The notes under the pieces: generated by a model | Seen by the model: only the letters and a program-made list of their open reading frames with translations | What the model was told of the DNA's origin: nothing | Database searches by the model: none | Assembly: GCF_024172165.1 (NCBI RefSeq) | Contig: NZ_JAMZEB010000002.1 | Location: 2,129,501 to 2,193,500 of the forward strand | DNA from: Nonomuraea thailandensis | GTDB lineage: Bacteria; Actinomycetota; Actinomycetes; Streptosporangiales; Streptosporangiaceae | DNA: 64,000 nt | Direction: 5' to 3' | Position numbers and translations under genes: made by a program | Shown: positions 34,074-41,608 of the stretch, in pieces | Numbering within the stretch: the stretch's first letter is position 1 | Layout: every line of letters starts with the position of its first letter

Positions 34074-35407
34074 GATCTGCGCCTGCGGTAGCGGACCCGG
34101 CACGGCCGGGCGAGCTGGACGACCATCTTGGAGTGGTCGTCGCGGTAGGAGTCCGGCGGCTGGGCCGGCTCGAACTCCCAGTCCCGCAGCAGCACCGAGA
34201 AGATCGCCTTGAGCTGGATCATCGCGAAGTTCGCGCCCACGCAGCGGTGCCGGCCCGCACCGAACGGCACCCAGGTCCACCGGTTGAGCAGGTCCTCCTC
34301 GCGCGGCTTGGCGTAGCGGGACGGGTCGAAGGCGCCGGGCCGCGGGAAGTCCTCCGGGATCCGGTTGGAGACCGCCAGACTGCAGCCGACCAGGGTGCGC
34401 GGCGGGATGCGGAAGCCGAGCACCTGCTGCTCCGTCATGGCCACCCGCAGCAGCAGGATCAGCGGCGGGTGCAGGCGCAGCGCCTCCTTGATCGCCGACT
34501 CCAGCAGCGGGATCTCGCGCAGCGCCTGGAAGCTGATCTCGGAGCCGTCGGCGTACAGCTCGTCCAGCTCCGCCACCACCCCGTCCAGCACGGCGGGGTG
34601 GCGCAGCAGCTCGATCAGGGTCCAGGCGGCCGTGCCCGAGCTGGTGTGGTGCCCGGCGAACATCATCGAGATGAACATGCCGGTGATCTGGTCCGCGGAG
34701 AAGCGAGGCGTGCCGTCGTCCGCCCGGATCGACATGAGCACGTCGAGCAGGTCCCGCTCCTCCCGGGGCGGGCGGGGCGCGGCGGCCCGGCCGTCCATGA
34801 TGCCCTCCACCAGCGCCACGAGCCGCACCCTGGCGGCGTCGCGGCGGCGGAAGCTCTCGATGTCGGCGTACGGGTCGACGTAGGCGATCGCGTCGGTGCC
34901 CCGCTCCAGGTCGTGGTAGAGCTCGGCGAAGCGGTGGTCGAGCTGTTCGCGGAACCGCTTGCCGATCAGGCACGCCGAGGAGGTGTAGATGGTGAGCTCG
35001 GCGAACCAGTCGAGCAGGTCGAGCTCCCCCTCCTCGCCCCACCCCGCGACCATCCGCTCCACCTCGGCGGCGATCGTGGCCGCGTGCCCCCTGAGGAACG
35101 AGCCCTTCAGCGCCTGGTTGTGCAGGGCCTCCCGGCGCTGCTCCGGGGTGGCGTCGAAGACCACGCCGGTCCCGAAGATCGGCGTCATGAACGGGTACGC
35201 CTCCGCCTGGTCGAGCTCCTCGTCCGGGGCGCGGAAGAAGAACTCGTTCGCCTCGGCCCCCGACAGCAGCACGACCGGCCGCCCGGCCAGCAGGAACCGC
35301 CCCACGTCGCCGCACTCCGCGCGCACCCGGCGCATCAGCCCGATGGGGTCGGCGCGCAGCTCCTCCAGGTGGTCGGGGCCGCCGGAGACCAGGGCGGGCT
35401 CCCTCAT
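34070..35407 (-). CDS. cyp51: CYP51-type cytochrome P450 (sterol 14-alpha-demethylase family)
   Basis: A 445-residue P450 with the CYP51 signatures: I helix ISMMFAGHHTSSGTAAWTLI (the family acid-alcohol pair is His-Thr), the stretch YADGSEISFQALREIPLLES, LKEALRLHPP-like ExxR (IKEALRLHPPLILLLRVAM), LLNRWTWVPFGAGRHRCVGA haem loop (Cys about residue 391), and the tail PPDSYRDDHSKMVVQLARP. The likeness to M. tuberculosis CYP51B1 (Rv0764c) is very strong by recall. CYP51 removes the 14-alpha-methyl group of sterols, but bacteria of this kind usually make no sterols, so the natural substrate is unclear. ATGA overlap with the SDR upstream and GTGA overlap with the ferredoxin downstream. Confidence 0.93.
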   Translation of the reverse strand: MREPALVSGGPDHLEELRADPIGLMRRVRAECGDVGRFLLAGRPVVLLSGAEANEFFFRAPDEELDQAEAYPFMTPIFGTGVVFDATPEQRREALHNQALKGSFLRGHAATIAAEVERMVAGWGEEGELDLLDWFAELTIYTSSACLIGKRFREQLDHRFAELYHDLERGTDAIAYVDPYADIESFRRRDAARVRLVALVEGIMDGRAAAPRPPREERDLLDVLMSIRADDGTPRFSADQITGMFISMMFAGHHTSSGTAAWTLIELLRHPAVLDGVVAELDELYADGSEISFQALREIPLLESAIKEALRLHPPLILLLRVAMTEQQVLGFRIPPRTLVGCSLAVSNRIPEDFPRPGAFDPSRYAKPREEDLLNRWTWVPFGAGRHRCVGANFAMIQLKAIFSVLLRDWEFEPAQPPDSYRDDHSKMVVQLARPCRVRYRRRRS

Positions 35408-36180
35408 GACCCGACCGCCCGTTCCGGCTGGACCTCCACCAGCGTGAGGTGCACGCCGCGCGGCGCGGTCGCGACCGTCACGATCACCGCGGCGACCTGC
35501 TCCGGCTGCAGGAAGTGCGGATGCCGCGCCAGCCCCCAGTGCACCCATTCCGCCAGCACCGTGGTGGTCGTCTCGGCGTCCCACGTCATGCCCATCCCCG
35601 TCAGCGTCGGGCCCGGCCTGACCAGCGACGTCCGCACGCCGCTGCCCTCCAGCTCCATCCGCATGGCGCGGGCCATGCCCTCGAGACCGTGCTTGGCCGC
35701 CACGTACGCGCCCATCCGGGGCCGGGGCGAGGGCACCACGTCGGAGGAGACGAGGACGACGTCGCCGCGCGCCCTGGCCACCATGCCGGGCACCACCTGC
35801 GCGACCACCCGGTGCGCGCCCACCAGGTGCACCTGGAGCTGGGCGGCGAAGGCCTCGGGGTCGAGCTCGTGGACGCGCGAGGCGGCCAGGTCCCCGGCGC
35901 CGGAGACGACGATCTCGGGGTCGCCGTGCGCGTCGGTGGCCGCCGCGACGAAGGCCTTGACCGAGTCGGAGTCGGAGACGTCCAGCGGGAGGGCGACCGC
36001 CTGCCCGCCGCGCTCGCGGATGGTGGCGGCGACCTGCTCGCAGCGGTCCACGCGGCGGGCGCCCAGGGCCACGGGATGGCCGGCGGCGGCGAGCAGGGTG
36101 GCGGTGGCCGCGCCGATCCCGGACGAGGCCCCGGTGACGAGTGCGGGGCGGCGTCCGGGGTGGGGGGCGAATCGGGGCAT
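35404..36180 (-). CDS. Short-chain dehydrogenase/reductase of the CYP51 operon
   Basis: A 258-residue SDR: cofactor loop LVTGASSGIGAATATLLA, Arg-rich GARRVDRCEQ after strand 2 (suggesting NADP), catalytic Ser in LVSSDVV and Tyr-Lys in GAYVAAKHG. The usual N-N-A-G is replaced by VVSGAGD, a noticeable variation. The C-terminus (VHLTLVEVQPERAV) resembles the mycobacterial Rv0765c type. It lies between the two P450s and probably oxidises or reduces a hydroxylated product. ATGA overlap with cyp51. Confidence 0.92.
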   Translation of the reverse strand: MPRFAPHPGRRPALVTGASSGIGAATATLLAAAGHPVALGARRVDRCEQVAATIRERGGQAVALPLDVSDSDSVKAFVAAATDAHGDPEIVVSGAGDLAASRVHELDPEAFAAQLQVHLVGAHRVVAQVVPGMVARARGDVVLVSSDVVPSPRPRMGAYVAAKHGLEGMARAMRMELEGSGVRTSLVRPGPTLTGMGMTWDAETTTTVLAEWVHWGLARHPHFLQPEQVAAVIVTVATAPRGVHLTLVEVQPERAVGS

Positions 36181-36193
36181 GGAGGCGGACCTC

Positions 36194-37384
36194 CTATCGG
36201 GGGGTGACGGTCATGGGTAAGGCGGCGAAGCCTCTGACGTTGACGGAGTGCACGCGTACGGCCTTGTCCTCGTCCACGTCGTAGGCCCGGACCAGGCGGA
36301 CGAACTCGGTCAGGGCCAGCCGCGCCTCCAGGCGGGCGAGGCCGGCCCCGAGGCAGAAGTGCCGGCCGCCGCCGAAACTGATCAGCGGCGCGGTGTCGCG
36401 GTCGAGGTCGTAGCGGTCGGGCTCGGCGAACACGCGCTCGTCGCGGTTGGCCGACCCGACCAGCAGCAGCATGCGCGCCCCCGCGGGGACGAGCGTGCCG
36501 TGCAGCTCGGTGTCACGGGTGAGCGTGCGGGCGATCTGCTGGCTGGAGGTGTCGTAACGCAGCGTCTCCTCCACCCACGCCGGCACCCGGCCGGGATCGG
36601 CCAGCGGCTTGGCGAGCTGCTCCGGATGGCGCCGGCCCCAGTACAGGGCGTTGGCCAGCAGCTTGGTGGTGGTCTCGTTGCCGGCCACGACCATGAGGAA
36701 CAGGAAGGCGACGATCTCCTCGCCGGTCATGCGGTCGCGGCCCTCCCCGGCGGCGAGCAGCGCGGAGGTCAGGTCGGCGCCCGGCCTGCGGCGCCGCTCG
36801 GCGACCAGGTCCTGGTAGTAGCCGGCCAGCACGAGCGCCGCCTCCATGCCGGCCGGCGGGACGTCGTTCAGCCCCTCCTCGCGGTGCACGACGAGGTCCG
36901 CGAGCCGCCGCACCTCCTCGCGGTCGGCCTCCGGCACGCCCATCAGCTCGGAGACGACGTCCATCGGCAGCCTGCCCGCGAAGTCCGCGATCGCGTCGAA
37001 CCCGCCCGCGGCCACGGCCGGCTCCAGGTGCCGGCGGGTCAGCCGCAGGATGTCGCCCTCCAGCTCCCGCACCCGGCGCGGCGTGAAGCCCTTCGAGACC
37101 AGCGCCCGCATCCTGGTGTGCGAGGGCGGGTCCATGGCCAGGAACGACATGGTCCGGTGCGCGGCCGGGCCCCACGCGCTCGGGTCGAGGGAGACGCCGT
37201 TGGCGCTGGAGTAGCGCTCGTGGTCGCGGAAGGCGGCCGACACGTCGGCGTGCCGGGAGATCGCCCAGAAGTCGAGCTCGTCGTTGCGGTAGAGCGGCGC
37301 GCTGTCGCGCAGCCGCCGGTAGGCGGGGTACGGGTCCTCGTGGATCGCGTAGTCGTACGGGTCGTAGGACGGACTGCCCCGCAC
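36194..37384 (-). CDS. Cytochrome P450 (CYP123-like position)
   Basis: A 396-residue P450 with standard features: I helix LMVVAGNETTTKLLAN, ExxR in WVEETLRYDTSSQ, haem loop ISFGGGRHFCLGAGLARLE, and C-helix FLAMDPPSHTRMRALVSKGF. In the M. tuberculosis cluster this place is held by CYP123 (Rv0766c). The intact acid-alcohol pair indicates an ordinary monooxygenase, served presumably by the same operon ferredoxin. It begins 12 bases after the tetR stop with an AGGGGGTGT site upstream, so it is co-transcribed with tetR. Confidence 0.93.
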   Translation of the reverse strand: MRGSPSYDPYDYAIHEDPYPAYRRLRDSAPLYRNDELDFWAISRHADVSAAFRDHERYSSANGVSLDPSAWGPAAHRTMSFLAMDPPSHTRMRALVSKGFTPRRVRELEGDILRLTRRHLEPAVAAGGFDAIADFAGRLPMDVVSELMGVPEADREEVRRLADLVVHREEGLNDVPPAGMEAALVLAGYYQDLVAERRRRPGADLTSALLAAGEGRDRMTGEEIVAFLFLMVVAGNETTTKLLANALYWGRRHPEQLAKPLADPGRVPAWVEETLRYDTSSQQIARTLTRDTELHGTLVPAGARMLLLVGSANRDERVFAEPDRYDLDRDTAPLISFGGGRHFCLGAGLARLEARLALTEFVRLVRAYDVDEDKAVRVHSVNVRGFAALPMTVTPR

Positions 37385-37396
37385 GGCGACACCCCC

Positions 37397-37984
37397 TCAG
37401 AAGAGCAGCCCGGCCACCTCGGCGAGCCGGTCGGCCATCTCGGCGTAAGAGCTGTAACCCATGCCCGCGTGCACGAGCGCGCCCGCGTACGCGAACTCCA
37501 GCGCGTTGAGCACGCGCGCCTGCTCCGGCGACGGGCGTTCGGCGCCGGGGTCGAGCGCCGCCAGCAGGCGGCGGTGGATGGTCCTGCCGATGCGCAGGCG
37601 CAGCTCCCGCACGTCCGGGTCGGTGCCGAGCAGCGCGGTCGTGCAGGCGGCGGCCAGCTCCGGCTCGTCGGAGACCAGCAGCGCGATCTCGCGCAGCACC
37701 GCGATCACCCGCTCGCGCGGCGCCTGCGGCGCCTGCGGGATGGGCGGCAGCGCGCGCAGCCGCCGCCAGAACACCTCGGTGATCAGGTGGTTCTTGGAGG
37801 TGAAGTACGTGTACGCGGTGGCGGGCGCGACCCCCGCGCGGCGTGCCACGTTGCGCACGGTGAACCCGTCGAACCCGGTCGCCCGGACCTCCTCGACGGC
37901 CGCGTCGGTGAGCCGGCGCACCGTGTCGGCCTGCCGCCCGGACAACCGGCGGCGGGTCGGCTCCGTCATCGCTTCGCCGGACAT
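37397..37984 (-). CDS. TetR-family repressor of the CYP51 cluster
   Basis: A 195-residue TetR protein. The helix-turn-helix is in about residues 20-65 (GFDGFTVRNVARRAGVAPAT then AYTYFTSKNHLITEVFWRR); the C-terminal helical domain binds an unknown ligand. ATG 37984 (MSGEAM) is chosen because it falls in a palindrome exactly as the aldehyde dehydrogenase start does, with a -10 just upstream; a longer frame back to 38071 would run through the promoter, and MTEPTRRR five codons on is another option. It should repress its own operon and the aldehyde dehydrogenase arm through the shared operator. Confidence 0.9.
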   Translation of the reverse strand: MSGEAMTEPTRRRLSGRQADTVRRLTDAAVEEVRATGFDGFTVRNVARRAGVAPATAYTYFTSKNHLITEVFWRRLRALPPIPQAPQAPRERVIAVLREIALLVSDEPELAAACTTALLGTDPDVRELRLRIGRTIHRRLLAALDPGAERPSPEQARVLNALEFAYAGALVHAGMGYSSYAEMADRLAEVAGLLF

Positions 37985-38021
37985 GTGTCCAGACGCTAGT
38001 TCAGGTGGGTGTCCGGCGCAA
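37979..38021 (-). promoter_or_regulatory. Autoregulated tetR promoter with operator shared with 31228-31256
   Basis: On the minus strand TTGCGC (plus 38016-38021), 17-base spacer, TAGCGT (plus 37993-37998), then eight bases to the ATG, suggesting a leaderless or nearly leaderless mRNA. On the plus strand GGACATGTGTCCAGAC (37979-37994), then AGTTCA and GTG, match the aldehyde dehydrogenase operator at 24 of 29 positions by my count. The match covers the start codon and the -10 at both sites. Confidence 0.65.
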
Positions 38022-38064
38022 GAGGGCCCTGCCCGCCGATCATGCGGCTGGCTACCCTCTCTCC

Positions 38065-39081
38065 ATGGCACTCAGTCTCCGATCATCCGGCCTCCGATCA
38101 TCCGGCGCGGTGGCGCTCGCCGCCGCCTCGCTCGCCGCGGCCACCCCCGCGCAGGCGGCCCCCGCGGCCGCCGCCGACCGCGTCTTACGGGTCTACAGCA
38201 ACAACATCGAGAACCTGGTGCGCAACAACGCCGACGGCACCTGCACCCGCATCTCCGGCCCCGACCACCTGCGCTCGATGCTGGTCGACGGCAACGGCGC
38301 GACCGGCACCTCCGGCGTGCAGGCCCCCGACCTGCTCATCGTGCAACAGGTACGCGGCACCGGCCAGGCCACGGCCTACGCCGACCAGCTCTCGGCCATG
38401 TTCGGCTACCCGGCCGGCACCTACCGGGCGATCGTGGCCTGGGCCGACCCCGAGCCGTGGGGCGGCTCCCACCACTGCAGCCAGCAGTCGCTCGGCGACC
38501 TGAAGAAGAAGCAGACCAACGCGATCGTCTACAACACCCGGACGCTCGGCCTCGCCGACACCTCCAAGTACTGGAGCGCGGGCTGGCTGAAGCCCGGCAC
38601 GGCCTACGACACCGGGGCCGGGTGCACGCTGTACAAGCCGCCGAGCAACGACGACGGCGCCGCGTACGCGTACAAGTGGAAGCGCACGAGCGCCATCGCC
38701 GCCAGGTTCACGATCAAGGGCACGAGCACGTCCGTCTTCGCCGCGACCATGCACCTGCCCGAGCAGAACGGGCAGCACGCCTGCGCCGGCGCGGGCGACA
38801 CGGGCATCGGCGGCTCCGGCATCCACGTCGGCGCCGACGCCACGAGCCTGATGAACGCCTCCGCGATCCGCGTGATCGGCGTGGACGCGAACCGCACGGG
38901 CATCGCCCCCGCCACCCTCGGCGGCTTCGGCATGACCGGCTACGGGACGAAGGCCACCATGGGCTCCAGGAAGATCGACTACTTGTTCGTCAAGGGCGCC
39001 GTGCAGCCGTCCGCCGTCGGCCACACGGTCAGCGGCACCAAGTCGAACCACCTGGCGCTGTACGGGTTCATCACGTACTGA
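38065..39081 (+). CDS. Secreted endonuclease/exonuclease/phosphatase-fold protein with altered active site
   Basis: A 338-residue exported protein. Signal peptide about residues 1-31 ending in TPAQAAP. The EEP fold is indicated by YSNNIENL at the start, a central FAATMHLPEQ (family T-H-L), GVDANRTG (family G-D-F-N), and a C-terminal KSNHLALYGF (family S-D-H). The metal-binding Glu of the family motif L-Q-E-V appears as Gln in LLIVQQVRGTG, and the Asp of S-D-H is Asn. So it is either inactive as a nuclease or has a changed mechanism. Four or more cysteines probably form disulfides outside the cell. An ATG at 38065 is chosen because the signal peptide begins there; it has no strong ribosome site. 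Confidence 0.75.
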   Translation: MALSLRSSGLRSSGAVALAAASLAAATPAQAAPAAAADRVLRVYSNNIENLVRNNADGTCTRISGPDHLRSMLVDGNGATGTSGVQAPDLLIVQQVRGTGQATAYADQLSAMFGYPAGTYRAIVAWADPEPWGGSHHCSQQSLGDLKKKQTNAIVYNTRTLGLADTSKYWSAGWLKPGTAYDTGAGCTLYKPPSNDDGAAYAYKWKRTSAIAARFTIKGTSTSVFAATMHLPEQNGQHACAGAGDTGIGGSGIHVGADATSLMNASAIRVIGVDANRTGIAPATLGGFGMTGYGTKATMGSRKIDYLFVKGAVQPSAVGHTVSGTKSNHLALYGFITY

Positions 39082-39138
39082 GCCGGTTCGGGCTGAGCCG
39101 GTTCGGGCTGAGCCGGTTCTGAACTGAGCCGGTTCAGG
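39078..39138. repeat. Four 15-base tandem repeats spanning two convergent stop codons
   Basis: Unit CTGAGCCGGTTCGGG at 39078 and 39093, with variant units at 39108 and 39124. The first unit contains the stop of the EEP gene, the last contains the stop of the enoyl-CoA hydratase gene. It may act as a shared 3' region; no strong hairpin followed by T residues is seen. Confidence 0.9.
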
Positions 39139-39871
39139 GCCGGCGCAGGGAGTCGAGGTAGCCGCGCAGGACCGTGCGGGTGCGTTCGGAGCTCCACATC
39201 CTCAGCACCTCGGGATCGTCCGACGCCCGCGTGGCCTGGACACGTTCGAGGGCGGGCGCGTGGAGCTGGCGCTTGGCGAAGGCGTACACGTCCGGCGGCA
39301 CCGCGCACAGCTCCTCGGCGCGCCGCAGCGCCTGCGCGAGCAGCCGCTCCGGCTCGACGACCTCGTGCACCAGGCCGATCGCGACGGCCCGACCGGGAGC
39401 CAGCCGGCCGGCCCCGAGCACCATCGTGTCCAGCGCCGGGCCGACCGCGTGGCGCATGACCTCCAGAGGCACCGCGGGGAAGGGCACGCCTGCCGCCAGC
39501 TCGGTCAGGCCGATGGTGCCGCCCGACATCAGCCGGACGTCGCAGGCGGCGGCCAGCACGCAGCCACCGGCCAGGGCGTGCCCGTTCACGGCGGCGACGA
39601 CCGGCTTCGGCTGCCCGAACAGGGCCAGCACCGCCTCGCTGAGCGCCGGCAGGAACCGCTCGACGTAGCCGGGGCCGCCCTCGACGACGCGCTTCAGGTC
39701 CACGCCCGCCGAGAAGGCCCGGCCGCCGCCGGTCAGCACGACGGCGCGGGCGCCGGCCACGCCGGCCAGGACCTCGGGGACGGCGGTCAGCAACTCCAGG
39801 TCCAGGACGTTCACCGGGCCGTTGGCCAGGGTCAGCACGGCGACGCCGCCGTGGTCGGCTGTCTCGATCAT
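39134..39871 (-). CDS. Enoyl-CoA hydratase/isomerase (crotonase) family protein
   Basis: A 245-residue crotonase-fold protein. Oxyanion-hole motifs are AFSAGVDLK and NGHALAGGCVLAAACDVRLM; one acidic residue is present in GLTELAAGVPFP. The second catalytic Glu of true hydratases is not obvious in the GGC stretch, so isomerase or thioesterase-like chemistry is possible. It stands alone, convergent with the EEP gene and 19 bases below the response regulator stop, so it may be co-transcribed with the two-component system upstream. Confidence 0.88.
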   Translation of the reverse strand: MIETADHGGVAVLTLANGPVNVLDLELLTAVPEVLAGVAGARAVVLTGGGRAFSAGVDLKRVVEGGPGYVERFLPALSEAVLALFGQPKPVVAAVNGHALAGGCVLAAACDVRLMSGGTIGLTELAAGVPFPAVPLEVMRHAVGPALDTMVLGAGRLAPGRAVAIGLVHEVVEPERLLAQALRRAEELCAVPPDVYAFAKRQLHAPALERVQATRASDDPEVLRMWSSERTRTVLRGYLDSLRRP

Positions 39872-39890
39872 CCGGCGATCCTCTCCCTCG

Positions 39891-40517
39891 TCAGGTCACC
39901 TGTCCGCTGCTCCACGCCCACGCGGCGATGCCGACGCGGTTGGCGGCGCCCACCTTGCGCTGGATGTGGGCCAGGTGCGTCTTCACGGTGCCGGGGCTGA
40001 TGGTCAGCTCGGCGGCGATGCGGGCGTTGGTGTGCCCCCGCGCCACCAGGCGGGCGATCTCCAGCTCGCGGGCGGTGAGCGGGTCGGCGGGCGGCGGAGG
40101 CGGGCGGCGGGTCAGGCCCTGGAGCAGGCGTACGGTCACCTGGGGGCTGATCAGGGTGTCGCCCGCCATCGCCGCGCGGACGGCCTCCACCAGCAGGGCG
40201 GGGCCCGAGCGTTTGAGCAGGAAGCCGCAGGCGCCCTCGCGCAGGGCAGTGTGGACGTACTCGTCCAGGTCGAACGTGGTCACGACGATCACGCGGGTCT
40301 CGGCGGCGAGCCTCCTGGTGACCTCCAGCCCGTCCAGCACGGGCATGCGGACGTCGGCCAGCACCACGTCGGGGCGCAGGTGGCGGGCCAGCTCGACCGC
40401 CCGCGCGCCGTCCGCGGCCTCACCCACCACGGTCATGTCCGGCTGCGCGTCGAGGATGAGCCGGAAGCCGATCCGCACGTCCTCCTGGTCGTCGGCGAGC
40501 AGGATCCGCGTCGTCAT
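39891..40517 (-). CDS. NarL/LuxR-type response regulator
   Basis: A 208-residue regulator. Receiver domain residues 1-120: acidic pair in LLADDQEDV, phosphoacceptor Asp in VVLADVRMPVLDG, Thr in VVTTFDLDEY and Lys in FLLKRSGP. A proline-rich linker (RRPPPPPADP) leads to the LuxR helix-turn-helix (LTARELEIARLVARGHTNAR then IAAELTISPGTVKTHLAHIQ). It pairs with the histidine kinase encoded 55 bases upstream. Targets unknown. Confidence 0.95.
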   Translation of the reverse strand: MTTRILLADDQEDVRIGFRLILDAQPDMTVVGEAADGARAVELARHLRPDVVLADVRMPVLDGLEVTRRLAAETRVIVVTTFDLDEYVHTALREGACGFLLKRSGPALLVEAVRAAMAGDTLISPQVTVRLLQGLTRRPPPPPADPLTARELEIARLVARGHTNARIAAELTISPGTVKTHLAHIQRKVGAANRVGIAAWAWSSGQVT

Positions 40518-40572
40518 GCCGCTCCCCGCACGCACGCCACCGCGCCGCGGGCCCGCGCACCCGGGCGCGCCG

Positions 40573-41532
40573 TCATGCCGGGATCTCCGCGACGACCTGC
40601 CAGCCGGGCCCGTGCGGGCCCGCCGCCAGGCTTCCGCCGCGGGCCTCCAGCAGGTCGCCCAGGCCGGCCAGGCCGAACCCGCCGGCCCTGGTGCTCGGCG
40701 AGCTGCCGCCGCCGTCGTCCGCCACGCGCACCCGCAGGACACCGCCCCTCTCACGGATCTCCACCGCCACGATGGTGGCACGCGGGGCGTGCCTGCGCAC
40801 GTTCGTGAGCGCCTCGGTCACCACGCGGTAGGCCAGGGACGAGACCTCGTGCCGCGGCGCCAGGCCCGGCTCGACGGCCAGGTCCACCCGCACGCCGGGC
40901 GAGAACGCGCCGGCCAGCCGCGCCAGCCCCTCGATCCCCGGCCCCCGCTCGCCCAGCGCGTGCACCGTACGGTCGAGCGAGGCCAGCGCCCGCTGCCCGG
41001 CCTCCTCGATGCGCCGCAGCGCGTCGGCCACCGGCTCCGGCAGCTCGCCCGCCACCACCTGGGCGGCCTGCGCCTGCACGAGCATGCCGTTGACGTCGTG
41101 GGCGACGAAGTCGTGCAGGTCGCGGGCCAGCCCGAGCCGCTGCGCCCGGGTCGCCTCCTCCACCGCGCGCCGCCGGTTGTCGTCCAGCCTGCGCAGGTAG
41201 AGCCCGGCCCCCGTGGCCGCCACGGAGCCGAGCGCCCAGGCCGCGCACGCGCCGAACGCCAGTTGCGGCGGGCCCTGCCACACCGCGCGCAGCAGGACGA
41301 GCGCCACCGCCGAGCCGCTCAGCGCCGCGGCGACGGCCGCCTGGCGCGCGGGGGAGCGGCGGACGGTGACGACGAGGAGGACCAGCAGCACTGCCACCTC
41401 GGCCACCGTCGCCAGGGCGTTCACGCTCGCCCTGCCCGTCAGCGGGTGCGCCAGTGTGACGGCGAGCGAGAGCGCCCCGGCAACCCCCGCGACCCCGGCC
41501 ACCGTGACCCGCCGGCCCGCGGCGCTAATCAT
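40573..41532 (-). CDS. Two-component sensor histidine kinase (HisKA_3/NarX type)
   Basis: A 319-residue membrane kinase. About four membrane segments occupy residues 8-110; the dimerisation/phosphoacceptor motif is LARDLHDFVAHDVNGMLVQA with His at about residue 139; the HATPase domain has EALTNVRRHA (N box) and VRVADDGGG (G1 box). It lacks an extracellular sensor domain, so the signal is probably sensed in or near the membrane. Start ATG 41532 lies at the edge of the tandem repeats at 41528-41591, which therefore form its promoter/leader region. Confidence 0.93.
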   Translation of the reverse strand: MISAAGRRVTVAGVAGVAGALSLAVTLAHPLTGRASVNALATVAEVAVLLVLLVVTVRRSPARQAAVAAALSGSAVALVLLRAVWQGPPQLAFGACAAWALGSVAATGAGLYLRRLDDNRRRAVEEATRAQRLGLARDLHDFVAHDVNGMLVQAQAAQVVAGELPEPVADALRRIEEAGQRALASLDRTVHALGERGPGIEGLARLAGAFSPGVRVDLAVEPGLAPRHEVSSLAYRVVTEALTNVRRHAPRATIVAVEIRERGGVLRVRVADDGGGSSPSTRAGGFGLAGLGDLLEARGGSLAAGPHGPGWQVVAEIPA

Positions 41533-41591
41533 GCCCAGCCCCGATCATGCCCAGCCCCGATCATGCCCAGCTCCGATCATGCCCAGCCCCG
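41528..41591. repeat. Four 16-base tandem repeats over the kinase start codon
   Basis: ATCATGCCCAGCCCCG repeated at 41528, 41544, 41560 (one change, CAGCTCCG) and 41576. The CAT in the first unit is the start codon of the histidine kinase on the minus strand. Shorter CCGATCACGCG-like copies continue to about 41630, into the 3' end of the membrane-protein gene. Confidence 0.92.
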
Positions 41592-41608
41592 CATATGCGC
41601 GCCCCCGA

